Positions 10,690-20,720 of a stretch of 64,000 bases of DNA are shown here, piece after piece (the first letter of the stretch is position 1; every line of letters starts with the position of its first letter). Source of the DNA: Emydura subglobosa (taxonomy: Eukaryota; Chordata; Testudines; Chelidae); NCBI GenBank assembly GCA_007922225.1, contig ML679958.1, forward strand, positions 53,648,838-53,712,837, in the 5' to 3' direction. The translations under genes were made by a program, and so were the position numbers. The notes under the pieces were generated by a model, which was given only the letters and a program-made list of their open reading frames with translations, had not been told where the DNA came from and did no database searches.

Positions 10690-11345
10690 TATTCCTTATG
10701 GGTAAAATCCTCAGTGTGGGAATTATTATGTTAATTAAATGAAATGTTTAATCTGATCACCATTTTGAAATGGCAAAAGAACAACTAGGACTCCATCTTG
10801 GAGGTCTTCTTCCCCAGTGTTTCCCGCCCTTTCTGGTGAAAAGGCGGGAAAGGTAAGGTGAAAAGGAGTGTGATCTTCCTAGCAACAGGACTCTATAATT
10901 TGTAGCGAGCAAGTCAACTAGGGCCTGTCCGCTCTAGAGGCAGCAAGGTGTTGTCACGTGCAGGAGTCACTGATAGACGAGAAACCTCTAGGAAGAACAT
11001 CATGGATAGCCCCCACACAAGAAGATCAGCATACCTACCTGCAGCGGTTCCTGAGTCCATCATCAGATTCTGAGTTCCTGGCTCATCATCCTGGGAGTCG
11101 TGAATAACGCCCCAGGAGGGTGAAAAAAGACCTTAAGTAGTTCTTATTAACTTTGGGCCTGGGTACTTTAGGTTTAAATAGGGAAAGAATCTGGAATTAA
11201 GCTCCACCTTGTTAAATCCCCGAGTGACTCCTCATTTGTTATTTGCCACCTGAATAAATTGTTCCTTGTTTTGCTTTATTCTGAGTTTTGGTATTTACCC
11301 ACCTGACTACTCTGATGATAGATGCGGAAGGGGGACCTAGACACT
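10690..11345 (+). mobile_element. LTR-like sequence
   Basis: The features are a body with 'tcccgccctttctggtgaaa', a possible TATA-like 'ggtttaaataggg' near 11170, and AATAAA at 11253-11258 followed by a T-rich stretch. The block ends near 'ggcggaagggggacctagac', with 'ttgttggcgggagg' about 20 bp later where a primer binding site could be. No flanking gag frame or second LTR is seen. The boundaries and the LTR interpretation are tentative. Confidence 0.35.
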
Positions 11346-12195
11346 TACTTTTTTAATTGTTGGCGGGAGGGTTAGGTGTGTCTCCCATAGAATCCCGTTT
11401 ATTTTCTCCAACACCAGTTCCCACCAGATGGTGCTGCCCACCAACTGACACAGATGTCTTGAATGAACTGCAGGCTTCTCGTGGATGGCAACTGTTTGGT
11501 ATGACCACTTTGTGGAACTGGAGGCCTGATCCTGATCCTCATCTTGGGTAAAGTAGTGTAGTTCCAATTAAATCAACAGAGCTATGCCAATTTGCTCCAG
11601 CTGAGGATCTGGCCTTCCATCTTCTGGATGGACTAGAAATGGACCAATGGCCCTCGCTAAACAACTGAGGACACAGACGGAAAAGCAAGAGAAAGCAAGG
11701 TGCATGGAATTCACATCATACACAACAGCAATACAAACTGAGACAGAACTAATACAGCTTGCTCCCCACCAGCCTCCTGCATAAACAGTTGTTAAAGTGC
11801 ATTACTTCAACTGAACAATATAAATGGGAGACTAATTAGTTTACTAAACTGATTAATAGGAAATAATGGGGCCACTTACAACACATGCATGCACAAATAA
11901 CTCTTTTGTGTTTGAAAAGCAGCCAAATGCAAATCAATAGATCCATAAATGATATATTAGAGAGCAGGAAGGAGAGTCTTGGACTCAGTTTTTACTCTAC
12001 AGACATGAGTAACATCTTTTGGCTTCAACAGCAGTTTCCTGTAACATGAAGCAGGAGAACAAGTCCCCGCCAAGTAATTGGCACTGTACTCTTAGGAGAT
12101 GTTCCAAAGGATTCCTCTACCTCCCTTTCCTTGTATCATCACACTCACTAGGGTAAAAATATCTGTACAAAATGGATGGTTTAGATATTATTATT
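11346..12195. other. Mostly unique DNA; short old repeat at 11555-11625
   Basis: 'gctatgccaatttgctccag' followed by 'ctgaggatctggcc' (11580-11612) resembles a short dispersed sauropsid repeat, with a likely relative at 22462-22503. The frames on the two strands at 11337-11567 overlap each other and show no domain. Confidence 0.4.
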
Positions 12196-12276
12196 AATCC
12201 TGATCTGAGCAGGGGGTTGGACTAGATGACCTCCTGAGTTCCCTTCCAACTCTCTGATTCTATGGTTCTATGATTA
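12196..12276 (+). mobile_element. CR1 LINE 3' terminus (short)
   Basis: 'gggttggactagatgacctc' and 'gagttcccttccaactctct' followed by the characteristic imperfect octamer tail 'gattctatggttctatgat'. Only about 80 bp of 3' end remain, typical of heavily 5'-truncated CR1. Confidence 0.9.
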
Positions 12277-12416
12277 TTCTTGAATGCTGTAATGTGCTTT
12301 ATAGTTTGACTGAGGCTGACTCTTCTTTTCCTTTCTATCAACTGCTTGATGTTGCATGGCACTGGGAAAGCAGGACAGGTAGCTGATCATTTTTATCATT
12401 CTGGGGACATTAAGAG

Positions 12417-12670
12417 TACGTCTACACTGGAATAAAAGACCTGTGTCATGGCTGCAGCTGGCCTGGGTCAGTTGATTCAGGCTTGCTAAGCTAAAACTTG
12501 CTGTGTAGACATCTGGGCTCAGACTGGAGCTCCCTCACCCCCGGCTCGCTGGGTCCCAGACCTCAGGCTCCAGCCCAAGCCTGAACATTTACAAAGCAAT
12601 ATTTTTAGCCCCATAAGCTCAAATCAAGTGTCCCAGGCCAGCCACGGGTATTTAATTTCTGTGTAGATAC
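12417..12670. mobile_element. hAT-like MITE with 'tacgtctacact' ends
   Basis: The terminal inverted repeats are 'tacgtctacactgg' on the left and the complement of 'gtgtagata' on the right. The flanks share 6 of 8 bases (12409-12416 attaagag, 12671-12678 tctaagag), as expected of an 8-bp hAT target duplication. The interior has paired 'caggctccagcccaagcctg'-type palindromes and 'tgtgtagacatctgggctc'. It is non-coding. Confidence 0.75.
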
Positions 12671-12833
12671 TCTAAGAGTGCATCTGATGCAGTGCCATGG
12701 ATGCTACTTTGTAAAACTAACAGCAGCACAAGCATTACTATTATCATCCACCAGTAGCCTACAGTACATATACAAGGCATGAAGACCACTGTTACTTTGT
12801 GTATGGTCAGTAGAATCCTCACATGCAGTACCA

Positions 12834-13110
12834 ATCATAGGAACATAGGACTGGAAGAAGCCTCCTGGGTCATCGAGTCAAGTTCCCTGCTATAGCAGGC
12901 GACCCTTAATACAATCCTGTTCATAAATTTAGCAAACTCCATCTTAGAAGTAGCTAAGCTGTTTTCTCCCACTATTCCTATTGGAGGATTGTTGTAGAAT
13001 GTCCCTTCTCTGATGACTAGAAACCTTCTTCTAATTTCCAGTTTAAATGTATTCACGGCCAATTTATACCTACCCTTATCTTGTCTTCTGCGTTGTTATT
13101 ATCAAGACTT
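12834..13110 (-). mobile_element. CR1 LINE 3' end
   Basis: On the plus strand the block opens with 'tcataggaacataggactgg', the complement of a CR1 3' tail. It continues with 'gttgtagaatgtcccttctc' and 'gaaaccttcttctaatttcc', matching the antisense of the CR1 3'UTR. The minus-strand frame at 12835-13062 is read-through of this piece. Confidence 0.85.
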
Positions 13111-13669
13111 CTTGAACCTCTCATTCACTGTCATACACTCACACTGGGTAAAGTAGTAAATCAGAAGTGCTTGCTGTTAATGTTTCCACCCATATTTTGA
13201 GTTCTTGCACAAACAGCATATTGTCTAAATTTCATCCAGAAAATTTAGATTATAACAATTCCAGGATAATGAAAAGGAAGTTTTTCTTTTGAACATCATC
13301 TATATAACACATTCATTATGATCAGACCACCATAAGTGACCCATCTTTTAACGGAAGCATTTTTAACTGAGGTTGTCTTTAAAAATTTGTTGTTTAAAGA
13401 GTGTCTTCACAAATACATTCTGAACTGCAATTCTGCTCTGAAAAAAATTGAACATGGTGGGGTACAATGTTTCTACTGGTAATTCCAGATTGAATAAGAT
13501 ATTTACAAATAAAAATATGTCAGTGTTTTTTGTCTAACTGGTAATGCTGTAAAATAATTTAGGGCCTGAAACTCAATGTGTTCTCAGTATTCAGACATCA
13601 ACAGTAATCATCCTGAGCCCAGACTCATCTGAGTTCCAGGTGAAATTAGGATGATAGTACTAATAGACG
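13111..13669. other. Unique AT-rich DNA, nothing recognised
   Basis: No repeat, RNA gene or coding signal is seen. Confidence 0.4.
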
Positions 13670-13905
13670 AGAGGCAGGATGATCCAGTGGTTAGGAAACT
13701 AGCTTAGAGCTTGAGAAACCTGTGTTCAAGTCCCTTCTACTACAGACTTCCTGTGTGAATTTAGGAGAATCACTCAACCTCTCCTTGGCTCTGTAGTATG
13801 GTGATGATAGTATTTTCCTACTTCATAGAGGTGTTGTGAGCTAAGCATGAAAAAAGTGGTGAAGTACTTAGATACTAGAGGGAAAGGGACCATGTAAGCA
13901 CCTAA
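13670..13905 (+). mobile_element. MIR (CORE-SINE)
   Basis: The tRNA-derived head has an A-box-like 'gatccagtggtta' (13681-13693) and a B-box-like 'gttcaagtcc' (13724-13733). The body follows MIR order: a 'cctgtgtgaatttagg' zone, 'cactcaacctctccttggct', 'tcatagaggtgttgtgagct' and 'gtgaagtacttagatac'. It is an old diverged copy with no target duplication visible. Confidence 0.85.
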
Positions 13906-15430
13906 AATAGATAGATTGGAGATGCAATGTTTTCCTTTGTGTACCCTGAAGTAAAGCTTCCTAAACTGAAATTCAGTTGACAATTCTGTTGATAGCAGGT
14001 GATCCAGAAAATAATCTGGTTTACTCTCTGAGTCACACTGGCTCTACAAAGAAATAAAAAGTAGTAAGAACTTATTTTGTGCTCCCAAATGAGGAAATGT
14101 GTCTCTGTGTAGGTCTGAACAGACTAGATCTGTTGAGGAAGAAGGTGTCACTCAAAAAAAATAAAATGTTATGCTTTAAAATGTGTAAAAAATGTGTATG
14201 TGTTTTTATTCTAACGTTCAAAATACTGAAACATTGTGGACCAGGCACGCCACACTTAAGCTACAGTTCTATGAAGGGGACAGCTCTGCCCTCCAGCCCT
14301 GACAGGTTATGAGTCAGCCTAAGGGAAGGAGATGGTCTCTCTTCATCCTCCCCACTCCCCAAGACCTGAGTGGCTACTGGAAATGCTCAAACCAAACCCA
14401 ATCAGAAGCTATTTTAAAGCAGTTTTGAATACCCTGAAATTAGCTAAAGACTTGCCTCAGAGCAGTTAAGGAGAGTGCCCTTATACGGCTCAGCTTGGAA
14501 AGGTCCCAGCCAGGAGAAGTCATTTGGCACTTAATGATGTTGGGTGGACATTGCAAAGCAGACAGTTCTCATATCCAGCAGAGACTGGGTAATTTAAGCC
14601 AGGGTGTCTGCCAGGTGCTGGACTAGACAGCAGCTCTGCATCTTCCACTCCAGTCAGCCTGGCTTAGCACTCCAGTCACAGCAGAGGAAGGATTTAGAAG
14701 GACAGATGCTTGACAATGCAGTGGTAACCTGCATTTACCATTATAAGCTTATACAGCCCTGAAGCATTGGCCACCAATGCAAGAAGAAGAGCTGGAGGTA
14801 CCTCATTCTTAATGAGGGGCTGATGGGGCAAGATCAGTGGGACAGGTTAGACTATTTGATTTTTGGATAAGTAGAATTTTTTGTTGTTGCTATTTATGGC
14901 ATTTGGAATTCAATGTGTTGTACTTCCATAGTATTGTTGCTGGGATTAATTACAGGTTTAGCTCCCTTAGGGTCATTTAATGATTTCCTTTAGTGATTCT
15001 GGCTGTCTTCATGCCCACTAGATGGCTGATAAATTTATGGAGATACATCTGAAGTTTGTGATGAGTTCTAGGTTAATTCCTGACTTCACAAAGGTTGTGG
15101 AGGGGAATCAAGAGATTCAGATCTGAGTAAGGGGGTGAGTAAAGAAAACCAGAATGTCCCCACCATACCAGTTTACTTCAAATTTCAATAATTTTTCATT
15201 TCTTGCTAAGAAATGTGTAAAACTAGCCATGTTTAAGGTATTTTCTTTCATCCATCTTTGAGTGATATAAGTGTACAATTTCCAAACAGAATTTATGAGA
15301 AATATATAATTTTATCCTGATGAAACAAATACAGAAAAATGAACTGATTCTATACAACTTTTCCCAAGAAAACCATCCTTGTGCAGAGCTCATGCACAGA
15401 AAAATTACAGAAATAATTTGATGTATGCCA
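13906..15430. other. Mostly unique DNA
   Basis: No family is recognised. The frame at 14079-14312 has no domain. The minus frame at 15223-15651 overlaps the SINE at 15431 and is not a gene. Confidence 0.4.
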
Positions 15431-15536
15431 TGTAATTGTAGCTGTGTTGGTCCCAAGATATTAAAGAGACAAGCTGGTCTCCAATCTGTAGTTGGTCCAA
15501 TACAAGATATAGCCTCACCTACCTTGCCTCTCAGAA
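15431..15536 (+). mobile_element. Turtle-type SINE fragment
   Basis: 'gtagctgtgttggtcccaag' and 'attaaagagacaagctggtc' followed by 'gttggtccaatacaagatat' and 'cctcacctaccttgcctctc' match a tortoise Pol III/SINE-type repeat that I recognise from cryptodiran turtles. It is diverged and short. The family name is from memory of its pattern, not a search. Confidence 0.65.
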
Positions 15537-15649
15537 AGAAATTGAGACAGTTCTGAGCAACTGAAGAAAGGAAGTTGGAATGGAATTTGGATCTCAGACT
15601 AACTATAGAGCTGCCAGTGACTGCAATGCTGATCAAACAGGATAGAACC

Positions 15650-15956
15650 AAAGCCGGGGGTGTGTGGGGGCTGCGAGAGGCGGGGAAAGAGGTTGCAAAT
15701 TATGCAAAAATTATCTGGTTCTTGCTACCATGAAAACATCCAGCACAAAGCATTGTTTCTGCTGTCACCTCAGTCAGTCACTCAGCAGCCTGAAAGTTTA
15801 AACCTCACAGAATATTCCAAGTCTGTTGTTTGGCAACACTGGTTGCCAGGGCAACACAAGCCAGTGCCACTTTCTCTACTTGCTGATGGATGCTGTCACT
15901 TGAATACTGAAATCAGGGTCCTGAACTGACCTGATGGCCCCACAGAAGGCATACAT
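15650..15956 (+). promoter_or_regulatory. Candidate regulatory element: GC box plus RFX X-box cluster
   Basis: A G-rich segment with 'gaggcgggg' (15677-15685) lies about 150 bp upstream of three RFX half-sites: GGCAAC at 15832-15837, GTTGCC at 15842-15847 and GGCAAC at 15850-15855. The last two form the canonical X-box palindrome GTTGCCAGGGCAAC (15842-15855). RFX factors bind such sites in promoters of ciliary and other genes. The block is not obviously a repeat. The 89-codon frame at 15660-15929 shows no known domain. Regulatory function is an inference. Confidence 0.4.
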
Positions 15957-16230
15957 CATGGTATGAAATCTCTGCTTTATAATGAAATGCTGATGTGTTT
16001 TGAAAGTTTAAATGTGATTTTATTTTTGCAATGTTCCCTGACGGGTTGCAGTTCATTTCATTTACAGTAATGTGACTGGGAGAGGTTGTAGAGAGTTTGA
16101 TATAATGGTCAAAGTGCTACTGATGCACTTGCATTTGTCCATTTTCTTTTGACAAGTCCAGGTAACAGATTGAATGTAGAGGGATCAGAATCTCCTTTTG
16201 GCTAACTACTGGGTATCTGTCCATTTAATA
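15957..16230. other. Unique DNA, nothing recognised
   Basis: No feature supported. Confidence 0.4.
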
Positions 16231-16385
16231 GGATCATAGAATCATGGAAGAATAGGGTTGGAAGGGACCTCAGGAGGTCATCTAGTCCAATCCCCTGCTC
16301 AAAGTATGACCAACCCCAACTAAATCATCCCAGAACTGTCAAGCCTCACCTTAAAAACATCTATGGATGGCATTTCACTGATGCA
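16231..16385 (-). mobile_element. CR1 LINE 3' end
   Basis: On the plus strand it opens 'atcatagaatcatggaagaa' and continues 'gggttggaagggacctcagg', 'aggtcatctagtccaatccc'. This is the textbook antisense of the CR1 3' terminus with its octamer tail. About 150 bp remain. Confidence 0.92.
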
Positions 16386-18939
16386 GAATCAAAGGGGCAC
16401 ATTGGAGACCAGGAAACTTATTTACATAGTAGGATGGCATTTTTAAATAATTTGGCATCAAGACACATTGCCTATTAATTGAGACTGACACACACTAATG
16501 TTGAGTTATATAGAAGACTTTTCAAGGAGGCCTGTGAAAGAGATACTGTCCAGTCTAAATCTGAATACTCCCCATGCTGTCCCATGTTGCTGAGGGCTTG
16601 AAAAAGGTTCTACCATCCCTGTCTATCCTGGGCTACTCTTTGCATGTCTAAGTCCCATAAGTTTTCCATTTCTAAATAGTATGCAATGAAGAGATTATTT
16701 CATATGGCTCTTTTTACATGTTCCTCCAAGTGCCCAATAGCATGCTTGCCATGAGAGATGCTATGACTTCATTCTTAAAACATGTCCGAAACATTTCCAT
16801 CATCTCTTCTGGATAATTTTAGAGATAAGAAACCGTGAAACTCTCTAGATCTTGACATTGGGTATAAATTAATTCAATTTAATACCTAGTATTTTTCTAC
16901 GGCAATTGCTTTTGTATTTGGATGTCTGTCTGTATCTTTGGTGGACTGACAGCTTCCACATCCCTGTATTCAGATGGAAATAACATTTTAATTGAATCTT
17001 CATAGTTTGGTCTTAAAATTGTACATTTGCAATTACCAAATCTTGTTTAAGCTGGTTAATAGAACTGTCACCATGCCAAATGGTGATGTTATTTCCTTCT
17101 GGAATGTTATAGTGTAGTAACATTACCAAATTAAATAAGCATGGACAGCACTAATGTCCCAATACTAACTGATTCACTTTATACTAGTGCTAAGCATATT
17201 AATTAAATATAGTTAGCTATATTGTGTGTGGACAGGTGCCTAATCATACCACATAGAAGTGAATGGAATGACTCCTGTTGTCTTCTTTGGGTTTTGGATC
17301 AGTCCCCTGGTGTGAGATGACTCTAGACAACTTTAGAACCCCTTGGTAAATTGGAAGAAGAACCAGTTTTATTTGCTTTACTGTATCTGCTGTGCAATAA
17401 GAGTAGAGGGCCTAGGTGCACCATCATGGAATAAAGACACTGGCAGGATATGTCCAGGGAACAGGATATGTCCAGGATATCACTGGAGGGATATGTCCAG
17501 GGAACAATGAGAAAAGGAAGACAGTGTAGTCATGCAGTAAGTCCAGAGAATAAACAACTAAGCAACAGGGCAGCACACACACATAATCAGCCTGGGTTGA
17601 AAAATACATGAGAGAAAAATGGGTAAGACTCAAGGGCAATAAAATAATAACAAAGAAGGAAACAGAAGTTTGAGAACTCCTGCCCTATGATTAAATATAA
17701 TCTCTGTTTGTAAATATTGATGAGATCATCTTTGTGTTTGTAAGACCCATACCCTAATTCCAAAAAGAGACATCTAGCTAGTGATAACTATAAGATGTGT
17801 ACTTGAGTAAGTGGTTATAATAAACTGCTTTTGAGACACTATGTTGTCAGCCTAATAAGGCTGAATGGTATATAACTGAGACTCAACACACATGGGACTT
17901 TGTTGTTTCTTTTTAAGAACGTTCATTTGTAAAAGGTTCTCTTCAGACACTATTTTCCTGTACTTCAGCTCTAGATAGCTGTCAAGACAGCATCAGACAT
18001 GCAGTACAATTACAGTCTGTGGGAACATAGCAACTGTATGTACTCAATCCATGTGTGTCTGAAAGCCATCCAGAAGATACATTTATCTGCTTACCCCCAA
18101 TAGGGCTTTCTTGTTTCAGCTTGGGCTCAACCTGCTCTGTGCTTTTAGCTATTTCTGAGTTACACACAATTTTTTTAACCTTTTCATATAGTCAGCGTTT
18201 TGTGTCTTGTTTAAACCCACAAAATAACTGAACATGAGAATACCAATCTCTTCAGGTGCAATTAACTTTGGTCGACTCATGTAACAAGATTAGCATCTGA
18301 CAGTGCTATTATGTTGCTGTCTTTTCAATGAAAACCAGGACTGTGGTGGATTCAGAGTAGTATTCTGCATCCCCATCTGTGATGTGTTGGAAATACTGTT
18401 TTGGCTCCCTTACATCCATCTGCTCCAATGTCATCCTGGACTATCATGTGCAGCTAGTATAAAAAGGGGCATTCACAGGAGCTGTCCATTTTAATAAAAT
18501 GACACAGCAAAATGGTAAATATATTGTGTCCCCAAAATCCACATGTAGATGTCCCACTCCTGAATGGGAAGGAGGCTGAGAAACATCTGTAGTAGCATCT
18601 TCCTTTTCCTTACAGATTCAACAGAAGGTACTCTGCAGGTCCAGGGATCTGTGCCTGGGGTGGGCAGTGGCTGGGCTGGGCTGGGGAGGAGAGGACAGGC
18701 CAAAGTGAATACACCTTGTCTGTCTTTCCATCAGCCTGATGGAGCAGAGTGGAAAGATAACACAGTCAAAAGCCTACAGTTCGTGCAGCACCTCGTAAGG
18801 ATCCTCCTTTTAGCAGATCCTTGAGAAAGTTACTGACTATGGTAACCCTGTCAGCTTGGCCTCAATATAGTCTAATTCCAGGGACTCTGGAGGAAAATCA
18901 GGGATGCAAAGCTCGAGGCAGGGGACATCTGTGTGGATG
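16386..18939. other. Mostly unique DNA with one small minisatellite
   Basis: No gene or large repeat is recognised. The frames at 17424-17639, 17982-18167, 18303-18494, 18491-18703 and 18564-18824 lack domains, and several overlap on opposite strands. Confidence 0.4.
17440..17506. repeat. Three-unit minisatellite 'ggatatgtccagg'
   Basis: 'ggatatgtccagggaaca' begins at 17446 and 17489, with a variant copy between them from 17464. The units are spaced about 18 and 25 bp apart. Confidence 0.75.
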
Positions 18940-19085
18940 GAACATAGAAAATACCATACTAGATCAGACCTGTAATCCATCTAATCAATTATCCTCTCTT
19001 TGACAGTGGCCAGTAACAGCTGCTTTAGAGGAAGATGCAAGAAACCTTGGAGTAGATGATAATGAAATAATCATCCCACAGGGAC
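18940..19085 (-). mobile_element. CR1 LINE 3' end ('ttatgttctta' subtype)
   Basis: 'gaacatagaaaataccatac', 'tagatcagacctgtaatcca' and 'ttgacagtggccagtaacag' match the antisense of the CR1 subfamily seen better preserved at 37810. Confidence 0.8.
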
Positions 19086-19890
19086 CAACAGAAGTTGGTT
19101 TATGTGGTCTTGCCAACCAATAAATGTTCAAAATTCATAAATCAGGCCCCCCAAAATTATGAGATTGGTTTAAAACTCACAAGTTAAAAATAATAATAAT
19201 GACAATAATAATAAATAATGAATTTGAGTTGTTTTTGTTTATCTTCTGGTTTCTGAGCCTGTTAGATACATTAAGGTTGTGTTTTCAAATATTTATCTGC
19301 CATTAGGGCTAATAGAAACATTTTTTTTCCTAATGAAAGCTGAGCTTCTCCTTCAGTTACTTTTTCCCAGCAGCTAGAGCTTTAAGTAAAACACCAAAAT
19401 ATCATGAGACTCACGATAAAATCATGACATCGCTTATAATCTGAACATGAGGGTTTATGTCCCTTCTAAAACTATTGGAGTCCTCTGAATTTGTCCTCCT
19501 GATTGTCACTGTTGATCTTCTGTTTGTGTGGACAGCCCTCCACTTTGTTCAGACTCCGCTCCTCAAAAGTACAACTGAGGAACAACCTTAGTACAGAACC
19601 TCATAAAATATATCATCCTCTTTAAAACTCTCAGGAAGGGGTGATTGTACCCATAGAAGTTGGGAGGAAAAATCCTTTTAGGACAAAATTCTACTGAATG
19701 TTCTGTGATTGGATAAAAAACAAGCAAACAAAACACCACTACTGATTATTTAAAGATTTTTTTGAAAATGATTCAACATTTTTCCAGTTACTAATGTTTT
19801 CATTGTGTTTATTGTACCCTTATTTCTCCCAGTCATTCCTCAATTTATTTTTGGTTTTGATTAAACTTCCCAGACTGGGCAAATTCTTTT

Positions 19891-19926
<36 letters not shown>

Positions 19927-20633
19927 AAGTGAGTTGGCTTGTCAGGTTGGTTTTACCCATTCTAATTATAATGTAAAATAATGGGAAGTAAAAACCTTGT
20001 GTATTTTATTTGTTAATTAGATAGTGTTAGGGAAATTTCTCTCATTTTATTTAGAAATACTTGAAAGCTCAAGGAAATTATTTTGCAGACATTGACTAAA
20101 GCAATGCATCATAAGAATTAAATGCATTTCAAGTACAGTAAATTGGAAAATTATGCACGCATTTTCCAAGATCTAAGCATAAACACTAGCTTTTGTTTAG
20201 TTATAGAGGATGGTCTTTTTCAATTTAGGAGACTGGATATAGAATATATATATATATATTCTAGTGGTTACTAGAATAACAGAATCCACTAGCTATTCAA
20301 AAGGAGGGAATGCTACATGAATTTCATAGGCTGAAGAGGATCATTCTGAGCTCAGAAGCCTTATCTATTCATTGTCTCCTTTCTTTCTGGATGTCATAAA
20401 TGGGATATTAATTGTTACATAGAAATATGGGCCAAAGTTTTAAAGGGGTTTTAACCCAGCAATTAATTTTGTATCTGCCATTTGATTCTACATTCAGTTT
20501 TAATCATAATTAAGGCTGGTTTATTGGGTAATTTTGCTTTTACGGGATGGCAATGAATAACTGATTTTTAACAGTATAATTTATAGCTGATTTATCTGTA
20601 AATCTTCATTACATAGATTAAGAATAAAGGCCC
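19086..20633. other. Mostly unique AT-rich DNA
   Basis: Contains the tetranucleotide array listed separately and a TA run at 20246-20260. Nothing else is recognised. Confidence 0.4.
19887..19925 (+). repeat. (TTTC)n microsatellite
   Basis: About nine near-perfect cttt units. Confidence 0.95.
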
Positions 20634-20720
20634 CAACTCATGAAAACCCCTAAGCATGTGCTTAAGCCCCATTGTGATCTATAGGACTTAAGCGTATCCT
20701 TACATGATTTCGTTAACTGG
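20634..20720. repeat. Palindromic 'cttaag' dispersed repeat fragment
   Basis: 'ccccaactcatgaaaacccc', 'taagcatgtgcttaagcccc' and 'ctataggacttaagcgtatc' belong to the same self-complementary short family as 31016-31140. Confidence 0.5.

Noticed and set aside
15223..15651. 142-codon minus-strand frame as a gene
   Set aside because: It crosses the turtle SINE at 15431-15536 and shows no domain.
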